Source: Streptomyces sp. NA04227
GTDB taxonomy: Bacteria > Actinomycetota > Actinomycetes > Streptomycetales > Streptomycetaceae
Reading direction: 5' to 3'
Length of the DNA stretch: 64,000 bases
Assembly (NCBI RefSeq): GCF_013364195.1
Contig: NZ_CP054918.1
Coordinates: forward strand, 6,003,001-6,067,000
The position numbers and the translations under genes are program-made. Under the pieces are notes generated by a model that saw only the letters and a program-made list of their open reading frames with translations, searched no databases and had not been told where the DNA came from. Shown here piece by piece: positions 9,288 through 21,842 of this stretch (the stretch's first letter is position 1; the number at the start of each line of letters is the position of its first letter).

Positions 9288-9475
9288 AGTGCGTGCGCGG
9301 GCCATCGAGTTCGGTGCTCTGACCTGGGGCGGGAGCGCCAATGTCCGCGTTCCGCAACAGCCGTAACAGCTCCGCACGGAGCTCAACCGTCCGGCGGGCA
9401 CCGGCATCTCACCAGCCGAACCAAGCCGGTTCCTGGTCACGCCCGCCCACGGGCATGGGGGAAGAGAGAGTCACC

Positions 9476-10216
9476 ATGAGCACGCTGCACGACAAGCGAT
9501 CCCGCCGTACGCGCGCGGTCCGCCGCACCACCCGGGCCGCCGCGGGGCTGCTCGCCGTGTCCGCGATCGCGCTCGGCGCCACCGCCTGCGACGGCGACGA
9601 CGCCGACTCCGGGAAGAAGCCCACCCCCGCCCAGTCCTCGGCCGCGTCCGACGGCGACAAGGGGGACGGCAAGCCGAGCCCCGACGCCTCGGAGCCCGCG
9701 GGCGGCGACAGCGGTTCGGACGACGGCGACAAGGGCACCGACAAGGACAAGCCGAGCCCGGCCCCCGAGCCGAGCAAGACCGAGGACGGCGAGAGCCCGG
9801 ACCAGGCCGGGTACACCTGCGAGAAGCTGCCGCACGAGAGCAAGATCCCGACGATGGAGCGGGCGGTCCTCGGCTTCCTGCAGAACTACAAGGACGCGAA
9901 GCTCGACGGCAGCAGCGGTGCCGGCCGCAGCGCGGACCAGGTCCGCGAGGACCACATCATGCCCGACTACCTGAAGAAGCTCGAGGACTGGGAGAAGAGC
10001 AACCACGCGGACGGCGTCTTCCGCGCGCAGAACGTCCCGAACTGCTGGGACACCGAGGTCCTGGAGGAACTCCCGGACAGCGGCGGCAAGAAGGGCCAGG
10101 TGCAGGCCACCTTCAAGTACGGCAACGACGGCAAGCAGAAGACCGTCGTGGTCTACGAGATCTCGTACTGGGAGAAGGGCGACGGCCACGCCATCTCGGA
10201 CATCACCGAGAAGTAG
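9476..10216 (+). CDS. Lipoprotein of unknown function
   Basis: 246 residues. A basic N-terminus, a hydrophobic stretch and the lipobox G-A-T-A-C (C38) show export and lipid attachment. Residues 39-105 are a low-complexity linker rich in D, G, S, P and K. The folded part (about 108-246) is predicted soluble and has two cysteines that may pair (in YTCEKLP and PNCWDTE). It also contains an AVLGFLQNYKDAKLDG segment and a charged C-terminal beta-like region. The start is ATG 9476, since GGGGAAGAGAG lies just upstream; the longer frame from 9341 reads as non-coding. I do not recognise a family. It stands between two terminators as a single transcription unit. Confidence 0.8.
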   Translation: MSTLHDKRSRRTRAVRRTTRAAAGLLAVSAIALGATACDGDDADSGKKPTPAQSSAASDGDKGDGKPSPDASEPAGGDSGSDDGDKGTDKDKPSPAPEPSKTEDGESPDQAGYTCEKLPHESKIPTMERAVLGFLQNYKDAKLDGSSGAGRSADQVREDHIMPDYLKKLEDWEKSNHADGVFRAQNVPNCWDTEVLEELPDSGGKKGQVQATFKYGNDGKQKTVVVYEISYWEKGDGHAISDITEK

Positions 10217-10264
10217 GCCCTGGTGAGCCGACCCGCCGGGGTCGGCTGACGCCCTCGGGCAGCG

Positions 10265-10302
10265 CGGTGGGCCGGACGGAACCTCTTCCGTCCGGCCCAC
10301 CG
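10265..10302. terminator. Terminator after the lipoprotein gene
   Basis: Perfect 17-base inverted repeat (10265-10281 with 10286-10302) with a 4-base loop CCTC, followed by CCGTTTCG. Confidence 0.85.
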
Positions 10303-10405
10303 CCGTTTCGTCGTGGTCGGGTCGGTGCTCCTCGGAACGGCGGCGCGAGGCGGTCCGTGCCACAGTGGCAAGTGGGGGCGAGGAACGCATGCCCGGAGGT
10401 GGCAC

Positions 10406-11191
10406 ATGCCCGAGATCACAGAGCCCTACCTCCCCGGTACCCCCTGCTGGGTCGATCTGATGGCCGACGACCAGCGCGCCGCGATCGACTTCTACGGCGA
10501 ACTGTTCGGCTGGAGCGGCGAGTTGGGCCCCGAGGAGTTCAAGGGCTACGCCGTGATGGAGAAGGACGGCCGAGCGGTCTGCGGGATCGGGCCGAAGATG
10601 AGCCCCGAGGGCGCGCCCGAACCGCCGCACGTCTGGACGACCTATCTGGCCACCGAGGACTCGGACGAGTCGCTGCGTCGTGCCCGTAGTGCCGGGGGCA
10701 CGGTATTGGTCGAGAGCATGGATGTCGGAAATCGCGGCAGGATGGCCGTTCTGGCCGATTCGGTCGGCGCGATTTTCGGCCTCTGGCAGGCCGGTGAATT
10801 CGCGGGAGCGGCACTGGTGAACGAACCGGGATCATTGCTGTGGAACAGCTGCGAGACCCGCGATCCGAAGACCGCCGGGGAATTCTACGAGCAGGTCTTC
10901 GGCCTGGAGAGCCGGAGGATTCCGGGCTCCGAGGGCGCCCTCGCCCTGGTGCCGAGCGGCACCGACCGGCCCGTCGGCAGTATCGACGACCTGGGCGAGC
11001 ACGCTCCGCATGTGCCGCCGTTCTGGATGACCACCTTCGCCTGTGACGATGTCGAAGCCCTGGTCACGGCCGCGAGCCGGCGGGGCGGCGAGGTCCTCGG
11101 CCCGCCCGAGGACACGCCCTACGGCCGGGCGGCGGGGCTGCACGATCCCTGGGGCGGCATGTTCGGCGTCATGCAGGTCGCGGAGGGCTGA
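10406..11191 (+). CDS. VOC (glyoxalase/dioxygenase) superfamily protein with two domains
   Basis: 261 residues formed by two VOC modules, about 1-125 and 132-258. Each starts with a typical strand-helix (GTPCWVDLMADDQRAAIDFY and LLWNSCETRDPKTAGEFY) and ends with a DPWGG/DSVGAIF-type strand. Such proteins act as metal-dependent isomerases, lyases or resistance proteins; many streptomycete members of this two-domain type are annotated as hydroxylases without proof. GGAGG lies 6 bases before the ATG. Single gene between two terminators. The substrate is unknown and I see no reason to link it to neighbours. Confidence 0.85.
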   Translation: MPEITEPYLPGTPCWVDLMADDQRAAIDFYGELFGWSGELGPEEFKGYAVMEKDGRAVCGIGPKMSPEGAPEPPHVWTTYLATEDSDESLRRARSAGGTVLVESMDVGNRGRMAVLADSVGAIFGLWQAGEFAGAALVNEPGSLLWNSCETRDPKTAGEFYEQVFGLESRRIPGSEGALALVPSGTDRPVGSIDDLGEHAPHVPPFWMTTFACDDVEALVTAASRRGGEVLGPPEDTPYGRAAGLHDPWGGMFGVMQVAEG

Positions 11192-11250
11192 GCGCTCACG
11201 CGCCGGCGCCATCGGACCGGGGACCGCGGCCGGACCGCGCGCACAAAAAG

Positions 11251-11283
11251 AAATCCCCCGGCGAATTGACAGCCGGGGGATTT
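11251..11283. terminator. Terminator after the VOC gene
   Basis: Perfect 12-base inverted repeat AAATCCCCCGGC / GCCGGGGGATTT with a 9-base loop. The A- and T-ends give it a U-run in either direction. Its loop contains TTGACA, part of a possible promoter for the next gene. Confidence 0.85.
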
Positions 11284-11296
11284 CTCTGCGTACATT
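11266..11296 (+). promoter_or_regulatory. Possible promoter for the HelD-type gene, overlapping the terminator
   Basis: TTGACA (11266-11271), a 19-base spacer and TACATT (11291-11296) resemble a sigma-70 promoter with a slightly long spacer. It would give a leader of about 75-80 bases before the GTG at 11381. The -35 box lies in the loop of the preceding terminator. Confidence 0.45.
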
Positions 11297-11380
11297 GAGT
11301 CTTTCGCGAACGTGCGGCTCTCATCTGGGCGGCATATTCGGGAAGTTGACTGCGGTCAGTATATGTGGGCGGGAGTGAAT

Positions 11381-13699
11381 GTGTCAAACAGAGAATGTCC
11401 GGATGTCGAATTGCGGCAGGAACAGCAATTCGTCGACCGGCTCTATGCGCGGGTGGACGCCCTGCGCGGCGAGGCGGAGCGGTCCGTGGACGGTGCTCTG
11501 ACCGATGTCGGCAAGGGGCTTCAGGCCCGGCTGGAACGCGACGTTCTGGTGGCCGAGCGCTCCGGGCTGCTCGCGGCGCTGAACGCGGTGGACGGTTCCC
11601 TGTGCTTCGGCCGGGTCGACCTGGCCGCGGGGGAGGACGGCAGCACCCCGGGGCCGAGCCACCACATCGGCCGGATCGGAATCCGGGAGGACGACGAGGA
11701 GCACACCCCGATCCTCATCGACTGGCGCGCCCCGGTCGCCCGCCCCTTCTACCTGGCCACCGGGCACACCCCGATGGGGCTGCGCCGCAGGCGTCATCTG
11801 ACCACCGAGGGCCGTACCGTCACCGCCCTGCACGACGAGATCCTCGACCTCGGGGACCACACCCGCACCGGCCACGAGGACCCCACCGGCGACGCGGTCC
11901 TGCTCGCCGCCCTCGACTCGGCGCGCACCGGACGGATGGGCGACATCGTGCGCACCATCCAGGCCGACCAGGACCGCATCATCCGCGCCCCGCACCGCGG
12001 TGTGCTGGTGGTGGAGGGCGGCCCCGGTACCGGCAAGACGGCGGTCGCGCTGCACCGGGCCGCGTATCTCCTGTACGAGCACCGGGAGTTGCTGGCCCGC
12101 CGTGCCGTGCTGATCGTCGGACCCAACCCCGCCTTCCTCGGCTACATCGGCGAGGTGCTGCCCTCGCTCGGTGAGACGGGAGTGCTGCTCGCCAGCCTCG
12201 GCGAACTGTTCCCGGGGCTGCGCGCGCGGGGCACCGAGAGCCCGTACACCGCCGCCGTGAAGGGCCGCACCGAGATGGCCGAGGCCCTGGCCCTCGCGGT
12301 GCGCGACCGGCAGCACATCCCCGAGCCGGGGCAGCCGCTGGTGATCGCCCATGAGGACGGCGACCTGATCCTGGACTGGGAGACCGCCTACGAGGCACGG
12401 CAGGCGGCCCGCGACACCCTGCTCCCGCACAACCTCGCCCGCCCGCACTTCGCCTTCCGGATCATCGACTCACTGACCGACCAACTCGTCGAACGCATCG
12501 GCGCCGACCCCTACGGCGGCCCGAACTTCCTCGGCCTGGACGACCGCGCCCAGCTCGGCAAGGGCATCGCGGCCAGCGCCGAAGTCCACGCCGCCATCGA
12601 CGAGTTGTGGCCCGAGCTGTCCCCGCGGCAGTTCGTGTCCGACTTCCTCGCCGACCCCGTGTACCTCCCCGAGCAGGACACCGAGGCGCTGCGCCGCGCA
12701 CCCGGCTCGCCCTGGACACCGGCCGACGTACCGCTGCTCGACGAGGCCGCGGAACTGCTCGGGCACGACGACAGCGCCGCCCTCGCTGCCGCCGAGGCGG
12801 AGCGCCAGGAACGGATCGCCTACGCGCAGGGCGTCCTCGAACTCTCGCGCGGCTCGGAGAGCTACGAGTTCGAGGACGAGGAGTCCGAGCTGCTGTCCGC
12901 GCACGACATCATCGACGCCGAGCGGATGGCCGAGCGCCACGAGGAGGACGACCACCGCAGCGCGGCCGAACGCGCCGCCGCCGACCGGACCTGGGCCTTC
13001 GGGCACATCATCGTCGACGAGGCGCAGGACCTGTCGCCGATGGCGTGGAGGTTGCTCATGCGGCGCTGCCCGACCCGGTCCATGACCCTGGTCGGCGATC
13101 CGGCACAGACCGCCGAGACGACCGGGGCGGGTGCGGCGCCCCCGCGGGGCGCGGCCGCCGAGGGGGCACGTACCTGGCAGGAGATCCTGGAGCCGTACGT
13201 GGGCGACCGCTGGGAGCACACCCGGCTCGGCGTCAACTACCGCACGCCCGCCGAGATCATGGCACTCGCGGCCGCCGTACTGCGGGCCGAGCACCCCGCC
13301 TTCGAACCGCCGGTCTCGGTCCGCGCGACCGGCACCCGGCCCTGGGCGAAGGCGAGTTCGGACCTCGCGGCCACCGTGGCCGAGGCGGCGGCCGGGGAGA
13401 TTCCCGAGGAGGGCCGCCTCGCGGTGATCGCCCCGCGCGCCCTGCACGAGGAGATCGCCGCCCGGCTGCCGGACGTACGCGCGGGCGAGGAGCCCGACCT
13501 CACCCGGCATCTGGTGCTGCTCGACCCGCGCCAGGCCAAGGGCCTCGAATTCGACCGGGTGATCGTGGTCGAGCCGGGGACCCTGCCGACCAGCGATCTG
13601 TACGTGGCGCTGACCCGGGCCACCCAGTCGCTCGGTCTGGTCCACAGCGGGGAGTTGCCCGAGCCGCTGCGCGCCGCGCTGGCCGAGGTACCGGTGTGA
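11381..13699 (+). CDS. HelD/HelR-type UvrD-like ATPase associated with RNA polymerase
   Basis: 772 residues, the usual length for HelD-type proteins. The N-terminal 80 residues (EQQFVDRLYARVDALR and on) are the predicted coiled-coil arm that enters RNA polymerase. Then come Walker A GGPGTGKTAVAL (about 213-224), Walker B IIVDEAQDLSP (about 543), GDPAQTAE, NYRTPAEIM, KGLEFDRVIVVEP and YVALTRATQ, all superfamily-1 helicase motifs. Known members release stalled RNA polymerase from DNA; the HelR class also protects it from rifamycins. I chose GTG 11381, with GGGCGGGAG 5 bases upstream; ATG 11363 and a start at 11312 are alternatives. I did not find the rifamycin-associated element upstream, so an antibiotic-resistance role is open. 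Confidence 0.88.
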   Translation: MSNRECPDVELRQEQQFVDRLYARVDALRGEAERSVDGALTDVGKGLQARLERDVLVAERSGLLAALNAVDGSLCFGRVDLAAGEDGSTPGPSHHIGRIGIREDDEEHTPILIDWRAPVARPFYLATGHTPMGLRRRRHLTTEGRTVTALHDEILDLGDHTRTGHEDPTGDAVLLAALDSARTGRMGDIVRTIQADQDRIIRAPHRGVLVVEGGPGTGKTAVALHRAAYLLYEHRELLARRAVLIVGPNPAFLGYIGEVLPSLGETGVLLASLGELFPGLRARGTESPYTAAVKGRTEMAEALALAVRDRQHIPEPGQPLVIAHEDGDLILDWETAYEARQAARDTLLPHNLARPHFAFRIIDSLTDQLVERIGADPYGGPNFLGLDDRAQLGKGIAASAEVHAAIDELWPELSPRQFVSDFLADPVYLPEQDTEALRRAPGSPWTPADVPLLDEAAELLGHDDSAALAAAEAERQERIAYAQGVLELSRGSESYEFEDEESELLSAHDIIDAERMAERHEEDDHRSAAERAAADRTWAFGHIIVDEAQDLSPMAWRLLMRRCPTRSMTLVGDPAQTAETTGAGAAPPRGAAAEGARTWQEILEPYVGDRWEHTRLGVNYRTPAEIMALAAAVLRAEHPAFEPPVSVRATGTRPWAKASSDLAATVAEAAAGEIPEEGRLAVIAPRALHEEIAARLPDVRAGEEPDLTRHLVLLDPRQAKGLEFDRVIVVEPGTLPTSDLYVALTRATQSLGLVHSGELPEPLRAALAEVPV

Positions 13700-13703
13700 G
13701 GGA

Positions 13704-13732
13704 CGGTGGGCCCGCCGGGAGCGGGCCCACCG
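13704..13732. terminator. Bidirectional terminator between the HelD-type gene and glgB
   Basis: Perfect 12-base stem (13704-13715 with 13721-13732), 5-base loop, followed by GTTTTGG. It lies in a 43-base gap between convergent genes. Confidence 0.85.
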
Positions 13733-13742
13733 GTTTTGGTGT

Positions 13743-16324
<2,582 letters not shown>

Positions 16325-16328
<4 letters not shown>

Positions 16329-17830
16329 GGGGTTGCCTCCTCGGGGGCGGGCAGGTCGGCGGCTTGCTCGCCTGCGGCTGCGAGGCGGCGGACGGCGGCC
16401 AGGGGTACGGAGACCCAGTCGGGCCTGTTGCGGGATTCGTAGACGACCTCGTAGACCGCCTTGTCGGTCTCGTAGGCGCGCAGCAGTACGGCGTCGGCAC
16501 GCGGATCGCGGCCACAGACCTCGGCGTACCCGGCGCAGTACGCGGCCCGGCAGTCGGTCGCCCAGTCGGGGGACCAGGGCCGGTTGGTGCGGGCCGCGTA
16601 GTCGAAGGACCGGAGTATCCCGGCGACGTCGCGCAACGGGGGCTGGGGCAGGCGGCGTTCGGCCAGCGGGCGGGCGGGTTCGCCCTCGAAGTCGATCACC
16701 GCCCACTCGCCGGAGGGCAGGCGCAGACACTGCCCGAGGTGCAGATCGCCGTGCACCCGCTGCACCGTTCCGTGCACCCGGTGCGGATCGAGTGCGGTCA
16801 GGGAGGTGAACGCGCGGCGCAGCCGGGGTGCGAACTCCCGTAGTTCGGGGACCACTTGGGCCGAGGCTTCCAGGCGGTCGGTCATGGCGCGGGCCAGTAC
16901 CGCGAGCTGCGGGCGGCCGAGGGCGACGGTCGGCAGGGACCGGCCGAGCGAGGCGTGCACCGCGGCGGTGGCCCGGCCGAGCGCGTACGCCTCCTCGGTG
17001 AACGGGCGCCGCGCGGCGAGCGAGTCGAGTGCCAGCCGCCAGCCGTCCTCGGCGCCGCTGAGGTACGGGGTGAGCACCCCGAGGACCGAGGTGTCGGCGG
17101 CGCGGCCGTGGCCGTGGCCCGCCGTCGCGTCGGCGAGGAACCAGGCGGCCGGGGCGGGGACCTGGCGGCAGCCGTCCCGGGCGAGCACCAGCGGCAGTTC
17201 CAGGTCCGGGTTGACGCCCGGGACCACTCTGCGCAGCAGCTTGAGGATGAACGTATCTCCATAGACCAGCGAGGAGTTGGACTGCTCGGCGCCGAGTACG
17301 CGCGAGGGCAGACCGGCCGGGATCGTCACGTCCCGATCGTGCTCGAAGCGCAGGTGGCCGATCCGGGCCCGGGTGCGCAGCGCCTCCAGGAGCACCCGCG
17401 CGAGCCGCGGATCGTGCAGCGCCTCGTACACGCTCTGGCCGCGCAGCGGACCCCGGGTGGCGCGGCCGATGAGGGCGGGGGCGAGGTGGCGGGGGAGCAC
17501 CCGGTGCGTACCGAGCAGGAGTTGGTAGCAGTCCGCCGTGGGCGGGGCGGCCGGTTCGGTGGAGCCCGGGGGCTGTTCGACGCGGACCAGGAGATGGATC
17601 AGGCGCTGCGCGGCCGAGGGCGGCAGCAGGTCGGTGGCCGTGACCAGGGCGAAGCCGGTGAGGGGGCGGCCCTTTCCGGCGAACCATCGCTGGCGGGGCA
17701 GCCACTCGTGCAGCAGCGGGGCGAGCGATTCGATGAGGCCGTGGCCATGGCCGTTGCCCTGGGTGTCGCTGTGGTCGCGGCCCGGGTGCCGGAGGGGGGC
17801 GGTTCCCGTACGGGCAACGGCTTCCGGCAT
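16325..17830 (-). CDS. pep2: Maltokinase Pep2 (ATP: maltose 1-phosphotransferase)
   Basis: 501 residues. It phosphorylates maltose from TreS to alpha-maltose 1-phosphate, the substrate of GlgE. The N-terminal part carries [17 protein letters not shown], diagnostic of maltokinases. The aminoglycoside-kinase-like catalytic loop is [10 protein letters not shown] (H360, D362), followed by AVIDFEGEP, the metal-binding segment. A start at ATG 17830 is supported by GGAAAGGA 8 bases upstream; about 30 residues before it in the open frame look non-coding. The first 30 residues of the chosen protein are histidine- and glycine-rich. Its stop overlaps the glgB start. The 221-base gap to treS holds a hairpin, so pep2-glgB may also have its own promoter. 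Confidence 0.93.
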
Positions 17831-18004
17831 GGCTCGCGTCCTTTCCGGGGCGCGCATGGGCGAGGAACGAATGCGGCCCGATCCGATGAAATCCTCATCA
17901 GTCTCTCGAAAGAGTGTGATGAGCACATGTCGACGCGGTGGGAGTACCCCCGGACGGAGTCCGGGGTCACACCGGCCCGCGCCGCGCCGCCCGCGCCGGA
18001 CGCC

Positions 18005-18036
18005 GGCCCGCGCGGGCTCACCTCCCCGCGCGGGCC
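18005..18036. terminator. Hairpin downstream of treS
   Basis: Perfect 12-base stem GGCCCGCGCGGG / CCCGCGCGGGCC with an 8-base loop, 16 bases after the treS stop on the minus strand. There is no U-run, so it may be an attenuating or RNA-stabilising structure within the operon rather than a full terminator. Confidence 0.6.
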
Positions 18037-18051
18037 GCTCCGCCCGACTCG

Positions 18052-19776
18052 CTACGCCGTCGTCACCGGCTCGCGCCGCAGCCGGAACCAGTAGAAGCCG
18101 TGGCCCGCCAGCGTCAGCAGATACGGCAGTTCACCGATGGCGGGGAAGCGCACCCCGCCGATCAGTTCGACCGGGTGCCGCCCGTTGAACTCGCGCAGGT
18201 CCAGCTCGGTGGGCTGCGGGAAGCGCGAGAAGTTGTTCACGCACAGCACCAGGTCGTCGTCGTCCGCGGCCGAAGGCGCCTCGCGCAGAAAGGCCAGAAC
18301 TGCCGGGTTGGAGGAGGGCAGTTCGGTGTACGTGCCGAGGCCGAAGGCCGGGTTCTGCTTGCGGATCTCGATCATCCGGCGCGTCCAGTGCAGCAGCGAG
18401 GACGGCGAGGACATCGAGGCCTCGACATTGGTGACCTGGTAGCCGTAGACCGGGTCCATGATCGTCGGCAGGAAGAGCCGCCCGGGATCGCTGGAGGAGA
18501 AGCCCGCGTTGCGGTCCGGCGTCCACTGCATCGGGGTGCGCACCGCGTCCCGGTCGCCGAGCCAGATGTTGTCGCCCATCCCGATCTCGTCGCCGTAGTA
18601 GAGGATCGGCGAGCCGGGCAGCGAGAGCAGCAGCGCGGTGAACAGTTCGATCTGGTTGCGGTCGTTGTCGAGCAGCGGGGCGAGCCGCCTGCGGATGCCG
18701 ATGTTGGCGCGCATCCGCGGGTCCTTGGCGTACTCCGCGTACATGTAGTCGCGCTCCTCGTCGGTGACCATCTCCAGGGTCAGCTCGTCGTGGTTGCGCA
18801 GGAAGATGCCCCACTGGCAGCCGGACGGGATCGCCGGGGTCTTGGCCAGGATCTCCGAGACCGGGTAGCGCGACTCGCGCCGTACGGCCATGAAGATCCG
18901 CGGCATCACCGGGAAGTGGAACGCCATGTGGCACTCGTCGCCGCCCTTGGCGTAGTCGCCGAAGTAGTCGACGACGTCCTCGGGCCACTGGTTGGCCTCG
19001 GCGAGCAGCACCGTGTCCGGGTAGTGCTGGTCGATTTCGGCGCGTACCCGGCGCAGCATCTCGTGGGTGGCGGGCAGGTTCTCGCAGTTGGTGCCCTCCT
19101 CGGCGTACAGGTAGGGCACCGCGTCCAGGCGGAAGCCGTCGATGCCGAGGTCGAGCCAGAACTTCAGGGCGGCCAGGATCTCCTCCTGCACGGCCGGGTT
19201 CTCGTAGTTGAGGTCGGGCTGGTGCGAGAAGAAGCGGTGCCAGTAGTACTGCTTGCGGACCGGGTCGAAGGTCCAGTTGGAGGCCTCGGTGTCGACGAAG
19301 ATGATCCGCGCGTCCGCGTACTGCTTGTCGTCGTCGGCCCAGACGTAGTAGTCGCCGTAAGGCCCGTCCGGATCCTTGCGGGACTCCTGGAACCAGTGGT
19401 GCTGGTCGCTGGTGTGGTTCATGACGAAGTCGATGATCACGCGCATGCCCCGCTGGTGGGCACCGTCGACGAACTCCACGAAGTCGGCGAGGTCGCCGAA
19501 CTCGGGCAGTACCGAAGTGTAGTCGGCGACGTCGTAACCCCCGTCGCGCAGCGGCGACTTGAAGAACGGCGGCAGCCACAGGCAGTCGACGCCGAGCCAC
19601 TGGAGGTAGTCCAGTTTGGAGGTGATGCCCTTGAGGTCGCCGATGCCGTCACCGTTGCTGTCCTGGAAGGAACGGACCAGGACCTCGTAGAAGACGGCGC
19701 GTTTGAACCAGTCCGGGTCCCGGTCCCGGTCCGGGGTGTCCTCGAACTTGTCCGGTACGGGCTCGTTGACGATCAT
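18052..19776 (-). CDS. treS: Trehalose synthase / maltose alpha-D-glucosyltransferase TreS (GH13)
   Basis: 574 residues, the normal TreS length. It interconverts trehalose and maltose. GH13 catalytic residues are visible: nucleophile D218 ([11 protein letters not shown]), acid/base E260 (LLAEANQW) and D330 (FLRNHDEL). The N-terminus [18 protein letters not shown] is typical. ATG 19776 is preceded by AGGAGGA and overlaps the glgE stop by four bases. In this operon it supplies maltose to Pep2. No second fused kinase domain is present, as expected when pep2 is separate. Confidence 0.95.
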   Translation of the reverse strand: MIVNEPVPDKFEDTPDRDRDPDWFKRAVFYEVLVRSFQDSNGDGIGDLKGITSKLDYLQWLGVDCLWLPPFFKSPLRDGGYDVADYTSVLPEFGDLADFVEFVDGAHQRGMRVIIDFVMNHTSDQHHWFQESRKDPDGPYGDYYVWADDDKQYADARIIFVDTEASNWTFDPVRKQYYWHRFFSHQPDLNYENPAVQEEILAALKFWLDLGIDGFRLDAVPYLYAEEGTNCENLPATHEMLRRVRAEIDQHYPDTVLLAEANQWPEDVVDYFGDYAKGGDECHMAFHFPVMPRIFMAVRRESRYPVSEILAKTPAIPSGCQWGIFLRNHDELTLEMVTDEERDYMYAEYAKDPRMRANIGIRRRLAPLLDNDRNQIELFTALLLSLPGSPILYYGDEIGMGDNIWLGDRDAVRTPMQWTPDRNAGFSSSDPGRLFLPTIMDPVYGYQVTNVEASMSSPSSLLHWTRRMIEIRKQNPAFGLGTYTELPSSNPAVLAFLREAPSAADDDDLVLCVNNFSRFPQPTELDLREFNGRHPVELIGGVRFPAIGELPYLLTLAGHGFYWFRLRREPVTTA

Positions 19777-21842
19777 GATGCGGCTGATCCTCCTGACCTG
19801 GTCGGTGCGGACCGTCGGCAGCCCTCGCCCCGCTCCGCGTGCCCGGCGGGCGGCGCGTCGGCGTGGGCGGGCTGGCGGTCCGCGGTGCGGCGGACGAGAA
19901 CGTGCGCGGGCCGCGTACCGGGATCGAGCCGTACGTAGTTGGACCGCCCCCACCGGTAGGTCTCACCGGTGAGTTCGTCGCGCACGAGCAGCGGTTCGTG
20001 CCAGTCGAGGCCGAGCCGCGGCAGGTCCAGGTCGACGGTGGCCTCCTGGACGTGGTGGGGATCGAGGTTGACCACCACGAGCACGGTGTTGGTGCCGCTC
20101 CGCTTGGAGTACGCGAGCACGGCCTCCTTGTCCGTCTCGTGGAAGTGCAGGTCGCGCAGCTGCTGAAGGGCCGGGTTCAGTCGCCGGATCCGGTTCAGGG
20201 CGGTGATCAGCGGGGCGATGCTGCGGCCCTCGCGTTCGGCCGACTCCCAGTCGCGCGGCCGGAGTTGGTACTTCTCCGAGTCCAGGTACTCCTCGCTGCC
20301 CGGCCCGGCCGGCGTCGCCTCGCACAGCTCGTAGCCGCTGTACACACCCCAGCTCGGGGAGAGCGTCGCGGCGAGCACGGCGCGCGTCTCGAAGGCGGAA
20401 CGGCCGCCGTTTTGCAGGTACGCGGGCAGGATGTCGGGGGTGTTCACGAAGAAGTTGGGCCGCATGTACGAGGCGGTCTCACCGGACAGCTCGGTGAGGT
20501 AATCGGTCAGCTCCCGCTTGGAGTTGCGCCAGGTGAAGTACGTGTACGACTGCTGGAAGCCGACCGCGGCGAGGGTGCGCATCATCGCGGGCCGGGTGAA
20601 GGCCTCGGCCAGGAAGATCACGTCCGGGTCGCGGCCGTTGACCTCCGCGATCACCCGCTCCCAGAACACCACCGGCTTGGTGTGCGGATTGTCGACCCTG
20701 AAGACGCGCACCCCGTGGTCCATCCAGAAGCGCAGCACCCGCACCGTCTCGCGGACCAGGCCCGCCATGTCCTTGTCGAAGGCGATCGGGTAGATGTCCT
20801 GGTACTTCTTCGGCGGGTTCTCGGCGTACGCGATCGTTCCGTCCGGCCGGTGGTGGAACCACTGAGGGTGCTCGGTGACCCAGGGGTGGTCCGGCGAGCA
20901 CTGGAGCGCGAAGTCCAGGGCCACCTCCAGACGCAGATCGGTGGCCCGCCGCACGAAGTCGTCGAAGTCCGCCAGGGTGCCGAGGTCCGGGTGCACCGCG
21001 TCGTGGCCGCCGTCGGCCGAGCCGATCGCCCAGGGCACCCCGACGTCCTCGGGGCCCGCCGACAGGGAGTTGCCCGGGCCCTTGCGGAAGGTGGTGCCGA
21101 TCGGGTGCACCGGCGGCAGGTACACCACGTCGAAGCCCATCGCCGCGATCGCCGGGAGCCGCTCGGCGGCGGTGCGGAAGGTGCCGCTCACCGGGGGCCT
21201 GCCCGGCTCGAGAACGGCCCCCTCCGAGCGCGGGAAGAACTCGTACCAGGAACCGAACAGCGCCCGCCTGCGCTCGACGAGCAGCGGATGTTCGCCCGAG
21301 GAGGTGACCAGCTCGCGCAGCGGATACCGGGCCAGCACCCGGTCCACCTCGGGGGTCAGGGCCGCGGCCAGCCGGGCGGAGGCCGGGCGGCCGCGGTCGC
21401 GCAGGGCGTCGGCCGCGCCGAGTACCGCATCGCGCTGACCGTCCGTCTTCGGCACGCCCTCGGCGGCGCGTTCGTGCAGCAGGGCGCCCTCCTCCAGGAC
21501 CAGCTCGGTGTCCGTCCCCGCCGGGATCTTGACCTGCGCGTGAGCGCGCCAGGTGGTCACCGGATCGCTCCACGCCTCGATCTCGTACGTCCAGCGGCCC
21601 TCCTCGGCCGGGGCGACCAGGGCGCCCCACCGGTCGGTGCCGGGCGCGAGTTCGCGCAGGGGGGTCCACGGTCCGCCGCGGCCGTCCGGGTCGCGCAGGA
21701 CCACGTTGGCGGCGACCGCGTCGTGACCCTCCCGGAAGACGGTCGCGCTGATCTCGAAGACCTCGCCGGCGACGCACTTGGCCGGACTGGTGCCGCAGGC
21801 GACCAGAGGGCGGACGTCGAGGACGGGGATGCGGCCGATCAT
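19773..21842 (-). CDS. glgE: Alpha-1,4-glucan:maltose-1-phosphate maltosyltransferase GlgE (GH13_3)
   Basis: 689 residues. It transfers maltosyl units from alpha-maltose 1-phosphate to the non-reducing end of alpha-glucan. The N-terminal beta-rich domain (about 1-120) is followed by the catalytic barrel with nucleophile D384 ([10 protein letters not shown]) and acid/base E413 (FLAEAFTRP); this spacing of 29 matches characterised GlgE enzymes. The family motifs [12 protein letters not shown] and [18 protein letters not shown] are present. The last 35 residues are a low-complexity tail. ATG 21842 is chosen with AGGTGA upstream. First gene of the operon, divergent from glgP across 655 bases. Confidence 0.95.
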   Translation of the reverse strand: MIGRIPVLDVRPLVACGTSPAKCVAGEVFEISATVFREGHDAVAANVVLRDPDGRGGPWTPLRELAPGTDRWGALVAPAEEGRWTYEIEAWSDPVTTWRAHAQVKIPAGTDTELVLEEGALLHERAAEGVPKTDGQRDAVLGAADALRDRGRPASARLAAALTPEVDRVLARYPLRELVTSSGEHPLLVERRRALFGSWYEFFPRSEGAVLEPGRPPVSGTFRTAAERLPAIAAMGFDVVYLPPVHPIGTTFRKGPGNSLSAGPEDVGVPWAIGSADGGHDAVHPDLGTLADFDDFVRRATDLRLEVALDFALQCSPDHPWVTEHPQWFHHRPDGTIAYAENPPKKYQDIYPIAFDKDMAGLVRETVRVLRFWMDHGVRVFRVDNPHTKPVVFWERVIAEVNGRDPDVIFLAEAFTRPAMMRTLAAVGFQQSYTYFTWRNSKRELTDYLTELSGETASYMRPNFFVNTPDILPAYLQNGGRSAFETRAVLAATLSPSWGVYSGYELCEATPAGPGSEEYLDSEKYQLRPRDWESAEREGRSIAPLITALNRIRRLNPALQQLRDLHFHETDKEAVLAYSKRSGTNTVLVVVNLDPHHVQEATVDLDLPRLGLDWHEPLLVRDELTGETYRWGRSNYVRLDPGTRPAHVLVRRTADRQPAHADAPPAGHAERGEGCRRSAPTRSGGSAAS

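Noticed and set aside
11272..11380. Rifamycin-associated element upstream of the HelD/HelR gene
   Set aside because: I searched for the GGGGCTTGCGGCAAGGCCCC-type inverted repeat and found nothing similar, so I do not call one.
16329..17705. Continuous minus frame joining glgB with about 459 extra N-terminal codons
   Set aside because: The extra part is a shadow of pep2 in another frame; it has no domain character, and the GTGA overlap gives a natural glgB start at 16328.
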